The notes beneath the pieces are model-generated. The model had not been told where the DNA came from. It ran no database searches and saw only the letters and a list, made by a program, of their open reading frames with translations. From assembly GCF_028885415.1 (NCBI RefSeq), contig NZ_CP118527.1:3162001-3226000 (forward strand): DNA of 64,000 nt, written 5' to 3'. The position numbers were made by a program, and so were the translations under genes. The DNA comes from Streptomyces coeruleorubidus (lineage in GTDB: Bacteria > Actinomycetota > Actinomycetes > Streptomycetales > Streptomycetaceae). Of this stretch, positions 1 through 10,198 are shown piece after piece. Numbering within the stretch: position 1 is the first letter of the stretch; the number at the start of each line of letters is the position of its first letter.

Positions 1-2
1 AC

Positions 3-482
3 CCGCACACCAACCCGTATCCCGTGCCGCCCGCGCCGCGGCCCGCACGCCCGGCGCCCCGCTGGGCCCGGAAGCGCTACCTGCTGCCCGCCCTCGGTCT
101 GGCCCTGTTCGTCGGCGCCGGCATCGGCGCCGGCGGCGACACGACGACCGACGCGAAACCCGCGGCCGCGAAGCCGCAGCCGACCGTCACGGTCACCGCG
201 ACGACCACCGCCACCGCGACACCGCTCGCGAAGGAGCCGGAACCCGCTCCCACGGTCACCGCCACCAAGACCGTCAGAGTCACCACCACGGTCACCGCGC
301 AACCGGCCGCGGGCGGCGGCTCCGACGACAACGGCTCGGGCGGCTCGGGCGGCTCCGAGGACGTCTACTACGCCAACTGCTCCGCCGTCCGTGCCGCCGG
401 TGCGGCCCCGATCCACCGTGGTGAACCCGGCTACGCCTCCCACCTGGACCGTGACAACGACGGGGTCGCCTGCGACACCTGA
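3..482 (+). CDS. Excalibur calcium-binding domain protein, 5' end cut by window
   Basis: The reading frame is open from the first bases of the window, so the true start probably lies upstream; the GTG at 24 is only the first internal start. A basic stretch (RWARKR) is followed by a hydrophobic segment LLPALGLALFVGAGIGAG that looks like a single N-terminal membrane anchor or signal. Next comes a long low-complexity Thr/Val/Ala linker, a Gly/Ser-rich spacer, and a C-terminal excalibur module with YYANCSAVRAAG and the Ca-binding loop DRDNDGVACD. Excalibur modules are extracellular domains related to the EF-hand-like calcium loop of surface nucleases and peptidases. The linker suggests the module is displayed outside the membrane. 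No enzyme domain is present, so its role is unknown. Confidence 0.8.
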   Translation, partial: PHTNPYPVPPAPRPARPAPRWARKRYLLPALGLALFVGAGIGAGGDTTTDAKPAAAKPQPTVTVTATTTATATPLAKEPEPAPTVTATKTVRVTTTVTAQPAAGGGSDDNGSGGSGGSEDVYYANCSAVRAAGAAPIHRGEPGYASHLDRDNDGVACDT

Positions 483-574
483 CACGAGTGCGCCGGTGAC
501 CATCGGCGCGTCCGGCCGTTCCACCGTTTGGGCAGCCCGTCCCGGGCCGCCCGGACGACGGAAGGAACACCACC

Positions 575-1093
575 GTGGACACGACCGTGCCCGCCACCGA
601 CGTGCAGCGCGTGCTGCCGCGTGACGAGTGGGTCAGGACGCTGCCGCAGACCATCGTCGCGTCGTGCGTCCTGCTCCTCGACGCCGAGGACCGGATGCTG
701 CTGCTGCGCTATGCCGAGGGCCAGCCCGGTGTCGGGCTCTGGGGGCTGCCGGGCGGCATGCTCGACCACGGAGAGGACCCGGTCGGTGCCGCGTGCCGGG
801 AGCTGCACGAGGAGACCGGCATCGTCCTGGACGGGGCGCCCCGGCTCATCGGCTACGACCACCGGGCCGATGTGAAGGGCACGGGCCCGGTGATCGACTT
901 CTACTTCCACGGCGGCCGCCTCGCCCCCGGACAGACCGTCAGGCGCAGTGGCGAACACGACCAGGACGGCCTGTTCGCCCTCGCCGACCTGGAATCCACC
1001 CCGCTGTCGACCCCACTGCCGGCCCTCACCGCCCTGCACACGGCCGCCCTGACCGGAACCGTCGTATGCCTGCGGGAAGGTCTGCCCCACTGA
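575..1093 (+). CDS. NUDIX hydrolase
   Basis: A 172-residue protein with a complete Nudix box at residues 61-83 (G, five residues, E, seven residues, REL.EE.GI), which binds the divalent metal and hydrolyses nucleoside-diphosphate-linked substrates. Residues 25-120 form the usual Nudix fold; no extra domain is seen, so the substrate cannot be named. The GTG start at 575 is chosen because GGAAGGA lies about 9 bases upstream and the fold begins soon after. It stands alone between the excalibur gene and the convergent serine hydrolase. It could be a housekeeping ADP-ribose or mutagenic-nucleotide pyrophosphatase, but this is inference. Confidence 0.88.
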   Translation: MDTTVPATDVQRVLPRDEWVRTLPQTIVASCVLLLDAEDRMLLLRYAEGQPGVGLWGLPGGMLDHGEDPVGAACRELHEETGIVLDGAPRLIGYDHRADVKGTGPVIDFYFHGGRLAPGQTVRRSGEHDQDGLFALADLESTPLSTPLPALTALHTAALTGTVVCLREGLPH

Positions 1094-1128
1094 CAGCCCC
1101 TCAGGCCGAGGAGCTGCGGGCGGCCCGG

Positions 1129-2247
1129 TCAGCCGTACATCGCCATGCGGTAAAGAGTCGCAAGCGCGTCGTCGATGGGGTGCGGCTGCGGCTTGCCGGA
1201 GGAGTCGAGCCTGTTCCACCTCTGCAGGTTCACCGCGACGGACATCTGCCGCTTGCCGTCGGCACGGATCATGGCTAGTGCTCCACCACCCCAGACCGTG
1301 CCGCCGTGGCCCCAGAAGGTGCCCTGACCGGGCCCCTCCATCGGGTGCAGGCCGAGGCCGTAGTCGATCGTCTTTCCCTCTTGGGAGACGACCGGGACGG
1401 TGCGTCGCATCTGCGCCAGCGACGACGGACTGACGATCTCCCCGGCCAGCAGCATGCCGAAGAACCGGTTGAGGTCCGCGACGGTCGATATCAGCGAGGC
1501 CGACGGCCCCACCCATGACATGTCGTAGACGCTGTAGTCGCGCGGCGGGTCGATCATGCCGAACCACGCCTCGTAGAGCTGCGAGTGCGGCCCGTTGACG
1601 TGCGGTCCGGCGGGGAACTCGGTCTCCCGGAGCCCGGCGCGCTCGATGACGTTCCGGGTGATGTACCGCTCGGCCGTAGTGCCGGTCACTTCTTCCAGGA
1701 GTTTGCCGAGGAGCAGGTAGTTGGTGTTGGAGTACACCCCCGGAGCACCGCCCGGGGCCCCGACGGCAGGCGCGGTGACCCCTATCTCGATCAGTTCGGC
1801 GGGGTCGAACCGCGTGAACCGGTGGTCGTCCAGGCTCTGGGGCCCGGTCTCCGCAAGGGCGGGGAACGCCTTGAGGGAGGGGTAGGCGTACGGGAGATAC
1901 TCGGCGAGGCCGCTGGTGTGGTTGATCAGCATCCGGACCGTGATAGCGGCACCGCGTTCTCCGGGAACCAGCTTCGGAAGGTACCGGCCGATCGGTGTGT
2001 CGAGACCGATCTGACCGCTCTCGACCTGCTGTAAGACTGCGGCGGCGGTGAAGGTCTTGGTGATGCTGCCGACTCGGTGCCGCATGTCGGCGGTGGCGGG
2101 ATGGCCGGTGACACCATCCGCGACCCCGGCGGCGCCGCGCCAGACCTGGTCGCCGTCTCGCACCTCGGCGAACAGGCCCGGCATCCCGGCGCGGTGGACG
2201 TTTTCCATGGCGGCGTTCAGTGCCGCGCGGTCCAGTGGGCTCTTCAC
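1129..2247 (-). CDS. Serine hydrolase, class C beta-lactamase / D-Ala-D-Ala carboxypeptidase fold
   Basis: A 372-residue member of the beta-lactamase (Pfam Beta-lactamase, class C/ esterase B) family. The three catalytic motifs are visible: S61-I-T-K64 nucleophile motif, Y172-S-N174, and H314-G-G in place of KTG. No signal peptide is seen, which fits the cytoplasmic esterase/peptidase branch better than a secreted lactamase. The GTG at 2247 is preferred over longer starts because AAAGGA lies 8 bases upstream and the preceding translated segment has no domain-like sequence. Leu72 is encoded by TTA (2032-2034), a codon rare in Streptomyces and read by the bldA tRNA. The gene is divergent from a TetR regulator across a 170-base region carrying a palindrome, so it is a likely target of that regulator. 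Confidence 0.88.
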   Translation of the reverse strand: MKSPLDRAALNAAMENVHRAGMPGLFAEVRDGDQVWRGAAGVADGVTGHPATADMRHRVGSITKTFTAAAVLQQVESGQIGLDTPIGRYLPKLVPGERGAAITVRMLINHTSGLAEYLPYAYPSLKAFPALAETGPQSLDDHRFTRFDPAELIEIGVTAPAVGAPGGAPGVYSNTNYLLLGKLLEEVTGTTAERYITRNVIERAGLRETEFPAGPHVNGPHSQLYEAWFGMIDPPRDYSVYDMSWVGPSASLISTVADLNRFFGMLLAGEIVSPSSLAQMRRTVPVVSQEGKTIDYGLGLHPMEGPGQGTFWGHGGTVWGGGALAMIRADGKRQMSVAVNLQRWNRLDSSGKPQPHPIDDALATLYRMAMYG

Positions 2248-2356
2248 GTCATGCGTCCTTTCGTGTTCCCCAGGGTGAGCTCCACATCGGTCGCTGACCC
2301 GGACAACAGGGCACGAGTGGCGTGCCGGCCCGCCCGGCACGTCCATGCCCTCATTA

Positions 2357-2373
2357 TGCACGCGGTGCGTGCA
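2357..2373. promoter_or_regulatory. Candidate TetR operator (7-bp arms, 3-bp spacer)
   Basis: TGCACGC (2357-2363) and GCGTGCA (2367-2373) form a perfect inverted repeat in the intergenic region between the divergent serine hydrolase and TetR genes. A further GTGCAC palindrome lies at 2381-2386. TetR-family proteins commonly bind such sites between divergent genes, so autoregulation and control of the hydrolase are inferred. Confidence 0.55.
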
Positions 2374-2417
2374 ACGCCTAGTGCACAGATAGTCTGGGCC
2401 CGGCGAGAGGAGCGGTG

Positions 2418-3077
2418 ATGGCAAGCCGAAGGCGTTGGTCAACCGAAGAGATTCTGGATGCGGCGGCGGAACTGCTGCGCACGAGCGACGCGGATTCGTT
2501 CAGCGTGCGCAAGCTCGCCGCGGCCCTCGGGACAGATTCCTCCAGCCTCTACCGGCACTTCCGCAGCAAGACCGAACTGCTGCGCGCGGTCGCCGACCGG
2601 ATCCTCCTGGCCGCGGTGGACGGCTACCGCCCCGAGGGTGACTGGAAGCAGCGCATCACGTCCCTGGCGCTGCGCGTGAGAGATGCCTTCGGACGGCAGC
2701 CCCAGCTCGCCGCGGTCTGGGGACGCTACGCCTCATCCGGCACCGGTTCCCGGATGGTCATGGAAGAGGTGCTGCAGGCTCTGCGCGCGTCGGGACTGCC
2801 CGACGAGGAGATCCCGGCGCGCTACCACCGGATCGCGGTCCTCATCGCCGCGCTGATCGCCTCCGAGGCCGGGGTCAGCACCGTCACTCCCGGAGAGCAC
2901 GAACAGGGCATGGAGCTGTTTCGCGTCGCAGTACTCGGCGCCGACCCCGAACGCTTCCCGGCCCTGGCACACTTCGCCCGCGACGTCCGTCCCCTCGGAG
3001 CGGATCGCCGTGCCGCGTTCGAAGAGATCCTCGCCGCCCAACTGGCCCACATAGAGGCCGCGATCCGCCCGAGCTAA
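2418..3077 (+). CDS. TetR/AcrR family transcriptional regulator
   Basis: A 219-residue one-component regulator. Residues 5-55 carry the TetR helix-turn-helix (EEILDAAAELL ... FSVRKLAAALGTDSSSLYRHFRSKTELLRAVADRIL); the rest is the all-helical ligand-binding and dimerisation domain of the TetR C-terminal type. The ATG at 2418 is chosen because GAGAGGAG sits 5 bases upstream; the adjacent GTG at 2415 would be too close. It is divergent from the serine hydrolase, and the palindrome at 2357-2373 is the probable operator. Its 3' end overlaps the stop of the convergent metallo-hydrolase gene. The ligand is unknown. Confidence 0.9.
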   Translation: MASRRRWSTEEILDAAAELLRTSDADSFSVRKLAAALGTDSSSLYRHFRSKTELLRAVADRILLAAVDGYRPEGDWKQRITSLALRVRDAFGRQPQLAAVWGRYASSGTGSRMVMEEVLQALRASGLPDEEIPARYHRIAVLIAALIASEAGVSTVTPGEHEQGMELFRVAVLGADPERFPALAHFARDVRPLGADRRAAFEEILAAQLAHIEAAIRPS

Positions 3078-3957
3078 CCGACCGGCTCGGGAGTCTCGGC
3101 AGACGAGGGCGAGAGGAACGGCTCCGTCAAATGCGGCGTCGCCAGGTGCAGCGTGGTGGCGGTTTCGCCGCCGAGCATGCGCTCCCTCGACCGCCTGGCC
3201 GTCTCAGGGTCGGTCTCGTGCGCGTAGGCGAGCTCGGGGTGGAGCAGCTGGAGCGCGTGCACCAGGAGATCGCCGGTGACGAGCGCCAGCTCGCGCCTGT
3301 CGGCGACCAGCTCTGGTGTCCGGGCGTATGACCGGGCGTTGCTACCGCGCGCCCGGTGCGCAGCGGCGTGTCCCCGTCGAGGAGCCGGAGCCGGCCGGCG
3401 GCCGCGAGCGGGTCGGTGAGGGTCTCGCGAAGCTGCGGGTTGAGCGCGTCGAGGGCGTCGAACTCGGCCCGCTGGAGGAGGTATTCGGCGTTCGGGAAAT
3501 AAGGGCGGCGGCCGCCGGCCGAAGTGTCACCGTCCACCGCGCCGCCCGCCGATGGCACGGCCGCCTCGGTCACGACCGCCCACCCGACGTGGTCGGTGTG
3601 CAGATGTGTGAGCACCACGGTGTCGACTTCGGCCGGGTCGATGCCCGCGGCGGCGAGCGACTCGGGGAGCACACCGGGCACGGGCGCCCACGAGCCCGCC
3701 GGGCTGTCCGCCGGACCGATCCCGGCGTCCACGACGGTCAGGCCCTTGTCGCCGCGGATCACGTACGCGCGGAACTGGAGCCGCCAGCGGCCCTCCGCGT
3801 CGACCGCGCCCGGGTCATAGCGGTCGGCCTCGGCCCACTGAGCGGCCGTGGCCTCGGGGAAGGCCTCGGCGCGCGGGGAGAAGAACGGGCCCCCGCCGTC
3901 GGCGAGCGCGATGATCTCCGTCGAGCCGATCCAGAGGCGGGGAACGCTGAGGGACAT
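3074..3957 (-). pseudogene. MBL-fold metallo-hydrolase, frameshifted near 3311
   Basis: The 5' part (from ATG 3957) encodes an intact metallo-beta-lactamase fold start with the metal site H118-L-H-T-D-H123 and the later TPGHTPGHQS motif. Immediately after HQS the reading frame drifts into low-quality sequence, while another frame continues the family pattern (LVADRRELALVTGDLLVHALQLLHPELAY...) to a TAG at 3074. One missing base near 3310-3311 reconciles the frames, for example CC reduced to C. The restored protein would be about 294 residues, a normal length for this family of lactonase-like hydrolases. It could be a decayed gene or a sequencing error. The stop overlaps the convergent TetR stop by a few bases. 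Confidence 0.75.
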
Positions 3958-4046
3958 GGCCGCGATCCGGCCACGCCTCCCACGCGAGTGCCGAGAGGAA
4001 GTCCACGGGCGCAGCCGAACCCGCCCCTACCTGAACGGAACACGAG

Positions 4047-4089
4047 AGAGCGGGGGCGCACCTCCGCACAAGGTGCGCCCCCGCTCTCC
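4047..4089 (-). terminator. Strong hairpin, probable ppdK terminator
   Basis: GAGAGCGGGGGCGCACCT pairs with its complement across a 7-base loop, giving a stem of about 18 bp. It lies about 140 bases downstream of the ppdK stop and upstream of the metallo-hydrolase start, both on the minus strand. A U-run is absent, as is usual for Streptomyces terminators. Confidence 0.65.
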
Positions 4090-4161
4090 GCCGTACGCCG
4101 GAGCCGCCGCGATCGGTGAGGGTGGTCGGGGACCGCCGACGGCTCCGGGTCCTGAGCGGCC

Positions 4162-4228
4162 CCGCACGGGCCACGCGGCGCGGTGACCCCGCACGGGCCA
4201 CGCGCTGCGTCGACCCGCACGGGCCACG
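4162..4228. repeat. Three direct copies of CCGCACGGGCCACG
   Basis: Identical 14-base units occur at 4162-4175, 4189-4202 and 4215-4228, spaced 27 and 26 bases apart, just downstream of the ppdK stop. The function is unknown; slippage-generated repeats or protein-binding iterons are possible. Confidence 0.6.
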
Positions 4229-4230
4229 GT

Positions 4231-6978
<2,748 letters not shown>

Positions 6979-7180
6979 GGGTCTCGACTCCTCGAGGACG
7001 CGGTGGCTGCCCTGACGGCGAGGAACATACCCAGATCAAAGGCTTCTGGGTACGTCTACTCGCGCGTCATACGCCTGTAACCACTCGTCCGCCAGCGGAT
7101 CGAAAGTCAAAGCTCGGCAAGCGATCACAGCCGTATGTTTTCACTTCTTGAACGCACGAGCCTCCATTGAGCCCGTTGGG

Positions 7181-7194
7181 CGCTCATGTGAGCG
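7181..7194. promoter_or_regulatory. Palindrome CGCTCATGTGAGCG, candidate operator copy 1
   Basis: The sequence is a perfect 6-bp-arm inverted repeat about 200 bases upstream of the ppdK start. The same arms recur at 7282-7295, which points to a dimeric DNA-binding protein rather than chance. Confidence 0.45.
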
Positions 7195-7230
7195 GCGTTC
7201 GGCACGATTGATTTCGCTCGATGAACGATC

Positions 7231-7257
7231 AAAGGGTGGCACTCAGTGCCACCCTTT
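7231..7257. promoter_or_regulatory. Perfect 13-1-13 palindrome between ROK gene and ppdK
   Basis: AAAGGGTGGCACT (7231-7243) and AGTGCCACCCTTT (7245-7257) are exact reverse complements with a single central base. As RNA it could end the ROK transcript; as DNA it could be an operator. The tiny loop favours a protein-binding site, but both readings are open. Confidence 0.5.
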
Positions 7258-7281
7258 GGAGAAGTGCAGCCGCTCAAGATC

Positions 7282-7295
7282 CGCTCATCTGAGCG
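7282..7295. promoter_or_regulatory. Palindrome CGCTCATCTGAGCG, candidate operator copy 2
   Basis: Second copy of the CGCTCA-N2-TGAGCG palindrome, 101 bases from the first, in the ppdK upstream region. Only the two central bases differ from copy 1. Confidence 0.45.
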
Positions 7296-7383
7296 CAACC
7301 CTTATCAAGGGTGGCGAGAATCACGCTGCCACAGCCGACGGGATTTCACCATGCGGACGCGTCTCGGGGCCGAAATGTCCCGG

Positions 7384-8610
7384 TCATACCCCGAGCGCGC
7401 GCAGCCGCTCCTCGACCCGCTCGGGGGCGTAGAGGTGCTCCACGACCATCGCCCCGGCCCCGACCAGCCCGGACCGCTCGCCGAGCCGTGACGTCACGAC
7501 GTCCAGGTGGGCGGTGGAGCGGGGCAGCGCCCGCTGGTAGAGCAGTTCGCGCACGCCCGTGAGGAAGGGGGTTCCGGCCAGATCCCCGGCGATCATCAAA
7601 ACGCCGGGGTTGAGCAGCGTCACCACGGTCGCCAGCACGTCCCCGACCCGGCGCCCGGCCTCCCTGGCGAGGCCGACCGCCTCCGGATGCCCGGACGCCA
7701 GCAGGTCCCGCACGTCCGAGCCGGAGGCCGCCGGCACCCCGGCCTCCACCAGCCGCCGCGCCACCGCACCACCGCTCGCGACGGCGGCCAGACAGCCGTA
7801 GGAACCGCACCGGCACAGCATCCGGGCGCCCTCCGGTACCCGGATGTGCCCGATGTCCCCGGCGCCCCCGTCGATGCCCCGGAACACCGCGCCGTCCACC
7901 ACGACCCCGGCACCGATGCCGGTGGAGACCTTGACCAGCACGAAGGCGGAGCAGTCGGGATAGCCGGTGCGCTGTTCGCCGTACGCCATCAGGTTGGCGT
8001 CGTTGTCCACCAGCACCGGCACCTCGGCGGCGCCCGTGTGCTCGGCGAGCGCCCGGGCCAGCCGGTCCCTTATGTCGTAGCCGTCCCAGCCGGGCATCAT
8101 CGGCGGCTGGACGACGCGGCCGGTCTCGGTGTCGACCGGGCCGGGCACGGCGAGCCCGACCCCGCACACCGACTCGGCCCCGCGGCCGGTCTTCTCCAGC
8201 AACTCGCCGAACCAGCGCCCGAGTTCGCCCAGCACGAGGTCCGGACCGTCCTCGACGACGAGGGTGCCGGAGTGCTCGGCGAAGATCTCGCCGCTCAGCG
8301 ACAGCACGGCCGCCCGCGCGTGCCGGGTGTCGAGGTCGGCGGCCAGGACCACCGCGTGCTCGTCGTCGAACTCCAGGGTGATGGAGGGGCGCCCGCCCAG
8401 CGGGGAGTCCACCGGCCCCCCGGCACCCTCGCGCAGCCAGCCCGCGCGGAAGAGCCGGTCGAGCCGCTGTCCGACGGTGGCCCGGGACAGTCCGGTCGCC
8501 TGCTGGAGCGCACCCCGGGTCACGGCGCGGCGACTGCGCACCAGTTGGAGCAGTTCGCCGGCGCTCGCCTGGCCGGCACCTCGTCCCGTCCTGACGGGCC
8601 GTCCGGTCAT
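7384..8610 (-). CDS. ROK family transcriptional regulator
   Basis: A 408-residue ROK protein. The N-terminal winged helix-turn-helix spans about residues 12-75 (LLQLVRSRRAVTRGALQQATGLSRATVGQRLDRLF), followed by the two-lobed sugar-kinase-like domain with VDNDANLMAYGE and the zinc-site motif CRCGSYGCLAA. The presence of both parts marks a sugar-responsive repressor rather than a kinase. ATG 8610 is chosen over the GTG at 8616 because AAGGGGG lies 6 bases upstream of the ATG. It is divergent from a glycoside hydrolase and debranching enzyme operon and is the likely regulator of it, acting through the imperfect inverted repeat at 8648-8681. The inducer sugar is not known. Confidence 0.92.
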   Translation of the reverse strand: MTGRPVRTGRGAGQASAGELLQLVRSRRAVTRGALQQATGLSRATVGQRLDRLFRAGWLREGAGGPVDSPLGGRPSITLEFDDEHAVVLAADLDTRHARAAVLSLSGEIFAEHSGTLVVEDGPDLVLGELGRWFGELLEKTGRGAESVCGVGLAVPGPVDTETGRVVQPPMMPGWDGYDIRDRLARALAEHTGAAEVPVLVDNDANLMAYGEQRTGYPDCSAFVLVKVSTGIGAGVVVDGAVFRGIDGGAGDIGHIRVPEGARMLCRCGSYGCLAAVASGGAVARRLVEAGVPAASGSDVRDLLASGHPEAVGLAREAGRRVGDVLATVVTLLNPGVLMIAGDLAGTPFLTGVRELLYQRALPRSTAHLDVVTSRLGERSGLVGAGAMVVEHLYAPERVEERLRALGV

Positions 8611-8647
8611 GCACACCCCCTTGTGTTTCTCAACCTTGCCTTACATA

Positions 8648-8681
8648 GTGGGTTTTGCGTGTTAAATAGACGTAACCCCAC
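8648..8681. promoter_or_regulatory. Candidate ROK operator between divergent genes
   Basis: GTGGGTT (8648-8654) and AACCCCAC (8674-8681) form an imperfect inverted repeat flanking an AT-rich core (GTGTTAAATAG) in the 121-base gap between the ROK regulator and the glycosidase operon. The position fits an operator overlapping one or both promoters. Confidence 0.4.
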
Positions 8682-8731
8682 GGTAGCCGCAGCCGAACCT
8701 GTCGGCCGGACGTCTTTCCGGAGAGCCCCGA

Positions 8732-10198
8732 GTGGACAGCACCGCCCAACGCGCCCCTCGTCCCGCGGGACGAACCGTTGCATACGATCCGTCCAGTGCC
8801 GCGTCGCCCCTGCACGTCAGGGCCGCCGCCGTGCTGGAGGCCGCCTGGACGGGCACGTCCACCGTGCCTTCGCGCGGTCTGTATCCGCACCAGTGGTCCT
8901 GGGACTCGGCCTTCATCGCGATCGGCCTGAGGCACGTGTCGCCGTTACGGGCCCAGACGGAGCTGGAGACGCTGCTGGCGGCCCAGTGGACGGACGGGCG
9001 GATCCCGCACATCGTCTTCAACCCCTCCGTCCCGCTCGACGCGTACTTCCCGAGCCCCGACTTCTGGCGCTCATCGACCGCGGGGCGCGCCGCGGGCGCC
9101 CCGCGCACCGTACAGACCTCCGGGATCGTGCAGCCACCGGTGCACGCGCTGGCCGCGTGGCTGGTGCACCTCGCCGACCCCGGTCTGTCCCGGGCGCGCG
9201 GCTTCCTCACCCGGGTGTATCCCCGGCTCGCGGCCTGGCACCGGTATCTGCTGCACCGGCGCGACCTGGGCGGGGGCGGGCTGGTGTCCGTCGTGCACCC
9301 CTGGGAACAGGGTATGGACAACAGCCCCTGCTGGGACCTTCCGCTCTCCCGGGTCACTCCCGCCCCGGCCCGCTCCTTCCGCCGCGCCGACCTCGACCAC
9401 GGCGCCCCCGAGGACCGGCCGACCGATCTGGACTACGGGCGGTACGTACGGCTGGCCGCCGACTACCGGGACCGTGGCTACGCCGACGGTGGAATCGGGG
9501 GGGCGGCCCGCAGGGCCTCGGTTGAGGGCGGTGGTGGGAGACGGGTGGGCGACTTCGCCGTGGAGGACCCGGCGTTCAACGCCCTGCTCATCGCCTCCGA
9601 GCACGCCCTGGCCCGGATCGCCCACGAACTGGGCGCGGCGGGTTCGGCCCGGCAGGACCGTGCCGAGCGGCTCACCGCCGCCCTGGTGGAGCGGCTGTGG
9701 GAGCCGTCGGCGGGGATGTTCCTGTGCCGGGACGTGCGCGCCGGGGAGCTGATCCCCGAGCGCGGTGTCTCCGGGCTCGTCCCGCTGCTGCTGCCGACCC
9801 TGCCGCGCGACCTCGCGGCCACCCTGGTGCGCACCGTCTGCGGCCCGCACTTCGGCCTCGGCGGCACGACCCGGCTGGTGCCCAGCTACGACCTGCTCGG
9901 CGAGGCCTTCGACCCGCACCGCTACTGGCGCGGCCCGGCCTGGTTCAACACCAACTGGCTGCTGGAGCGCGGGCTGCGGCTGCACGGCGAGCGCGGCCGG
10001 GCCGACGCCCTGCGCAAGGGGATCCTGCACACCGCGGGCGCCTCCGACTTCGCGGAGTACGTGGACCCGTACACGGCACAGGCCTGCGGCGCCACCGGCT
10101 TCGGCTGGACCGCCGCGCTCACGCTCGACCTGCTGCACGACCGGCCCGCATGGGACAGGAACGGCGTCACGGCGATCAATGGAGGGGACCGGGGATGA
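8732..10198 (+). CDS. GH63/MGH-type glycoside hydrolase-like protein
   Basis: A 488-residue (alpha/alpha)6-barrel type protein without signal peptide. Features shared with the GH63 / mannosylglycerate-hydrolase group include YPHQWSWDSAF near residue 52, HPWEQGMDNSP near residue 190, and RYWRGPAWFNTNWLLERGLRLHG near the C-terminus. The likely role is cytoplasmic hydrolysis of a small glucoside or glucosylglycerate-type solute; the exact substrate is inference. GTG 8732 is preferred because GGAGAG lies 6 bases upstream. Leu72 is a TTA codon (8945-8947), suggesting bldA-dependent translation. The last bases overlap the next gene as ATGA, so the two are translationally coupled. Confidence 0.82.
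   Translation: MDSTAQRAPRPAGRTVAYDPSSAASPLHVRAAAVLEAAWTGTSTVPSRGLYPHQWSWDSAFIAIGLRHVSPLRAQTELETLLAAQWTDGRIPHIVFNPSVPLDAYFPSPDFWRSSTAGRAAGAPRTVQTSGIVQPPVHALAAWLVHLADPGLSRARGFLTRVYPRLAAWHRYLLHRRDLGGGGLVSVVHPWEQGMDNSPCWDLPLSRVTPAPARSFRRADLDHGAPEDRPTDLDYGRYVRLAADYRDRGYADGGIGGAARRASVEGGGGRRVGDFAVEDPAFNALLIASEHALARIAHELGAAGSARQDRAERLTAALVERLWEPSAGMFLCRDVRAGELIPERGVSGLVPLLLPTLPRDLAATLVRTVCGPHFGLGGTTRLVPSYDLLGEAFDPHRYWRGPAWFNTNWLLERGLRLHGERGRADALRKGILHTAGASDFAEYVDPYTAQACGATGFGWTAALTLDLLHDRPAWDRNGVTAINGGDRG

Larger units (their letters stand above)
6979..7383. other. 405-base intergenic region with several palindromes, no gene
   Basis: No plausible gene is seen between ppdK and the upstream ROK gene, both on the minus strand. 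The region holds two copies of the palindrome CGCTCA-N2-TGAGCG (7181-7194 and 7282-7295) and a 13-1-13 palindrome at 7231-7257. It must contain the ppdK promoter and probably a complex control region. Confidence 0.6.
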
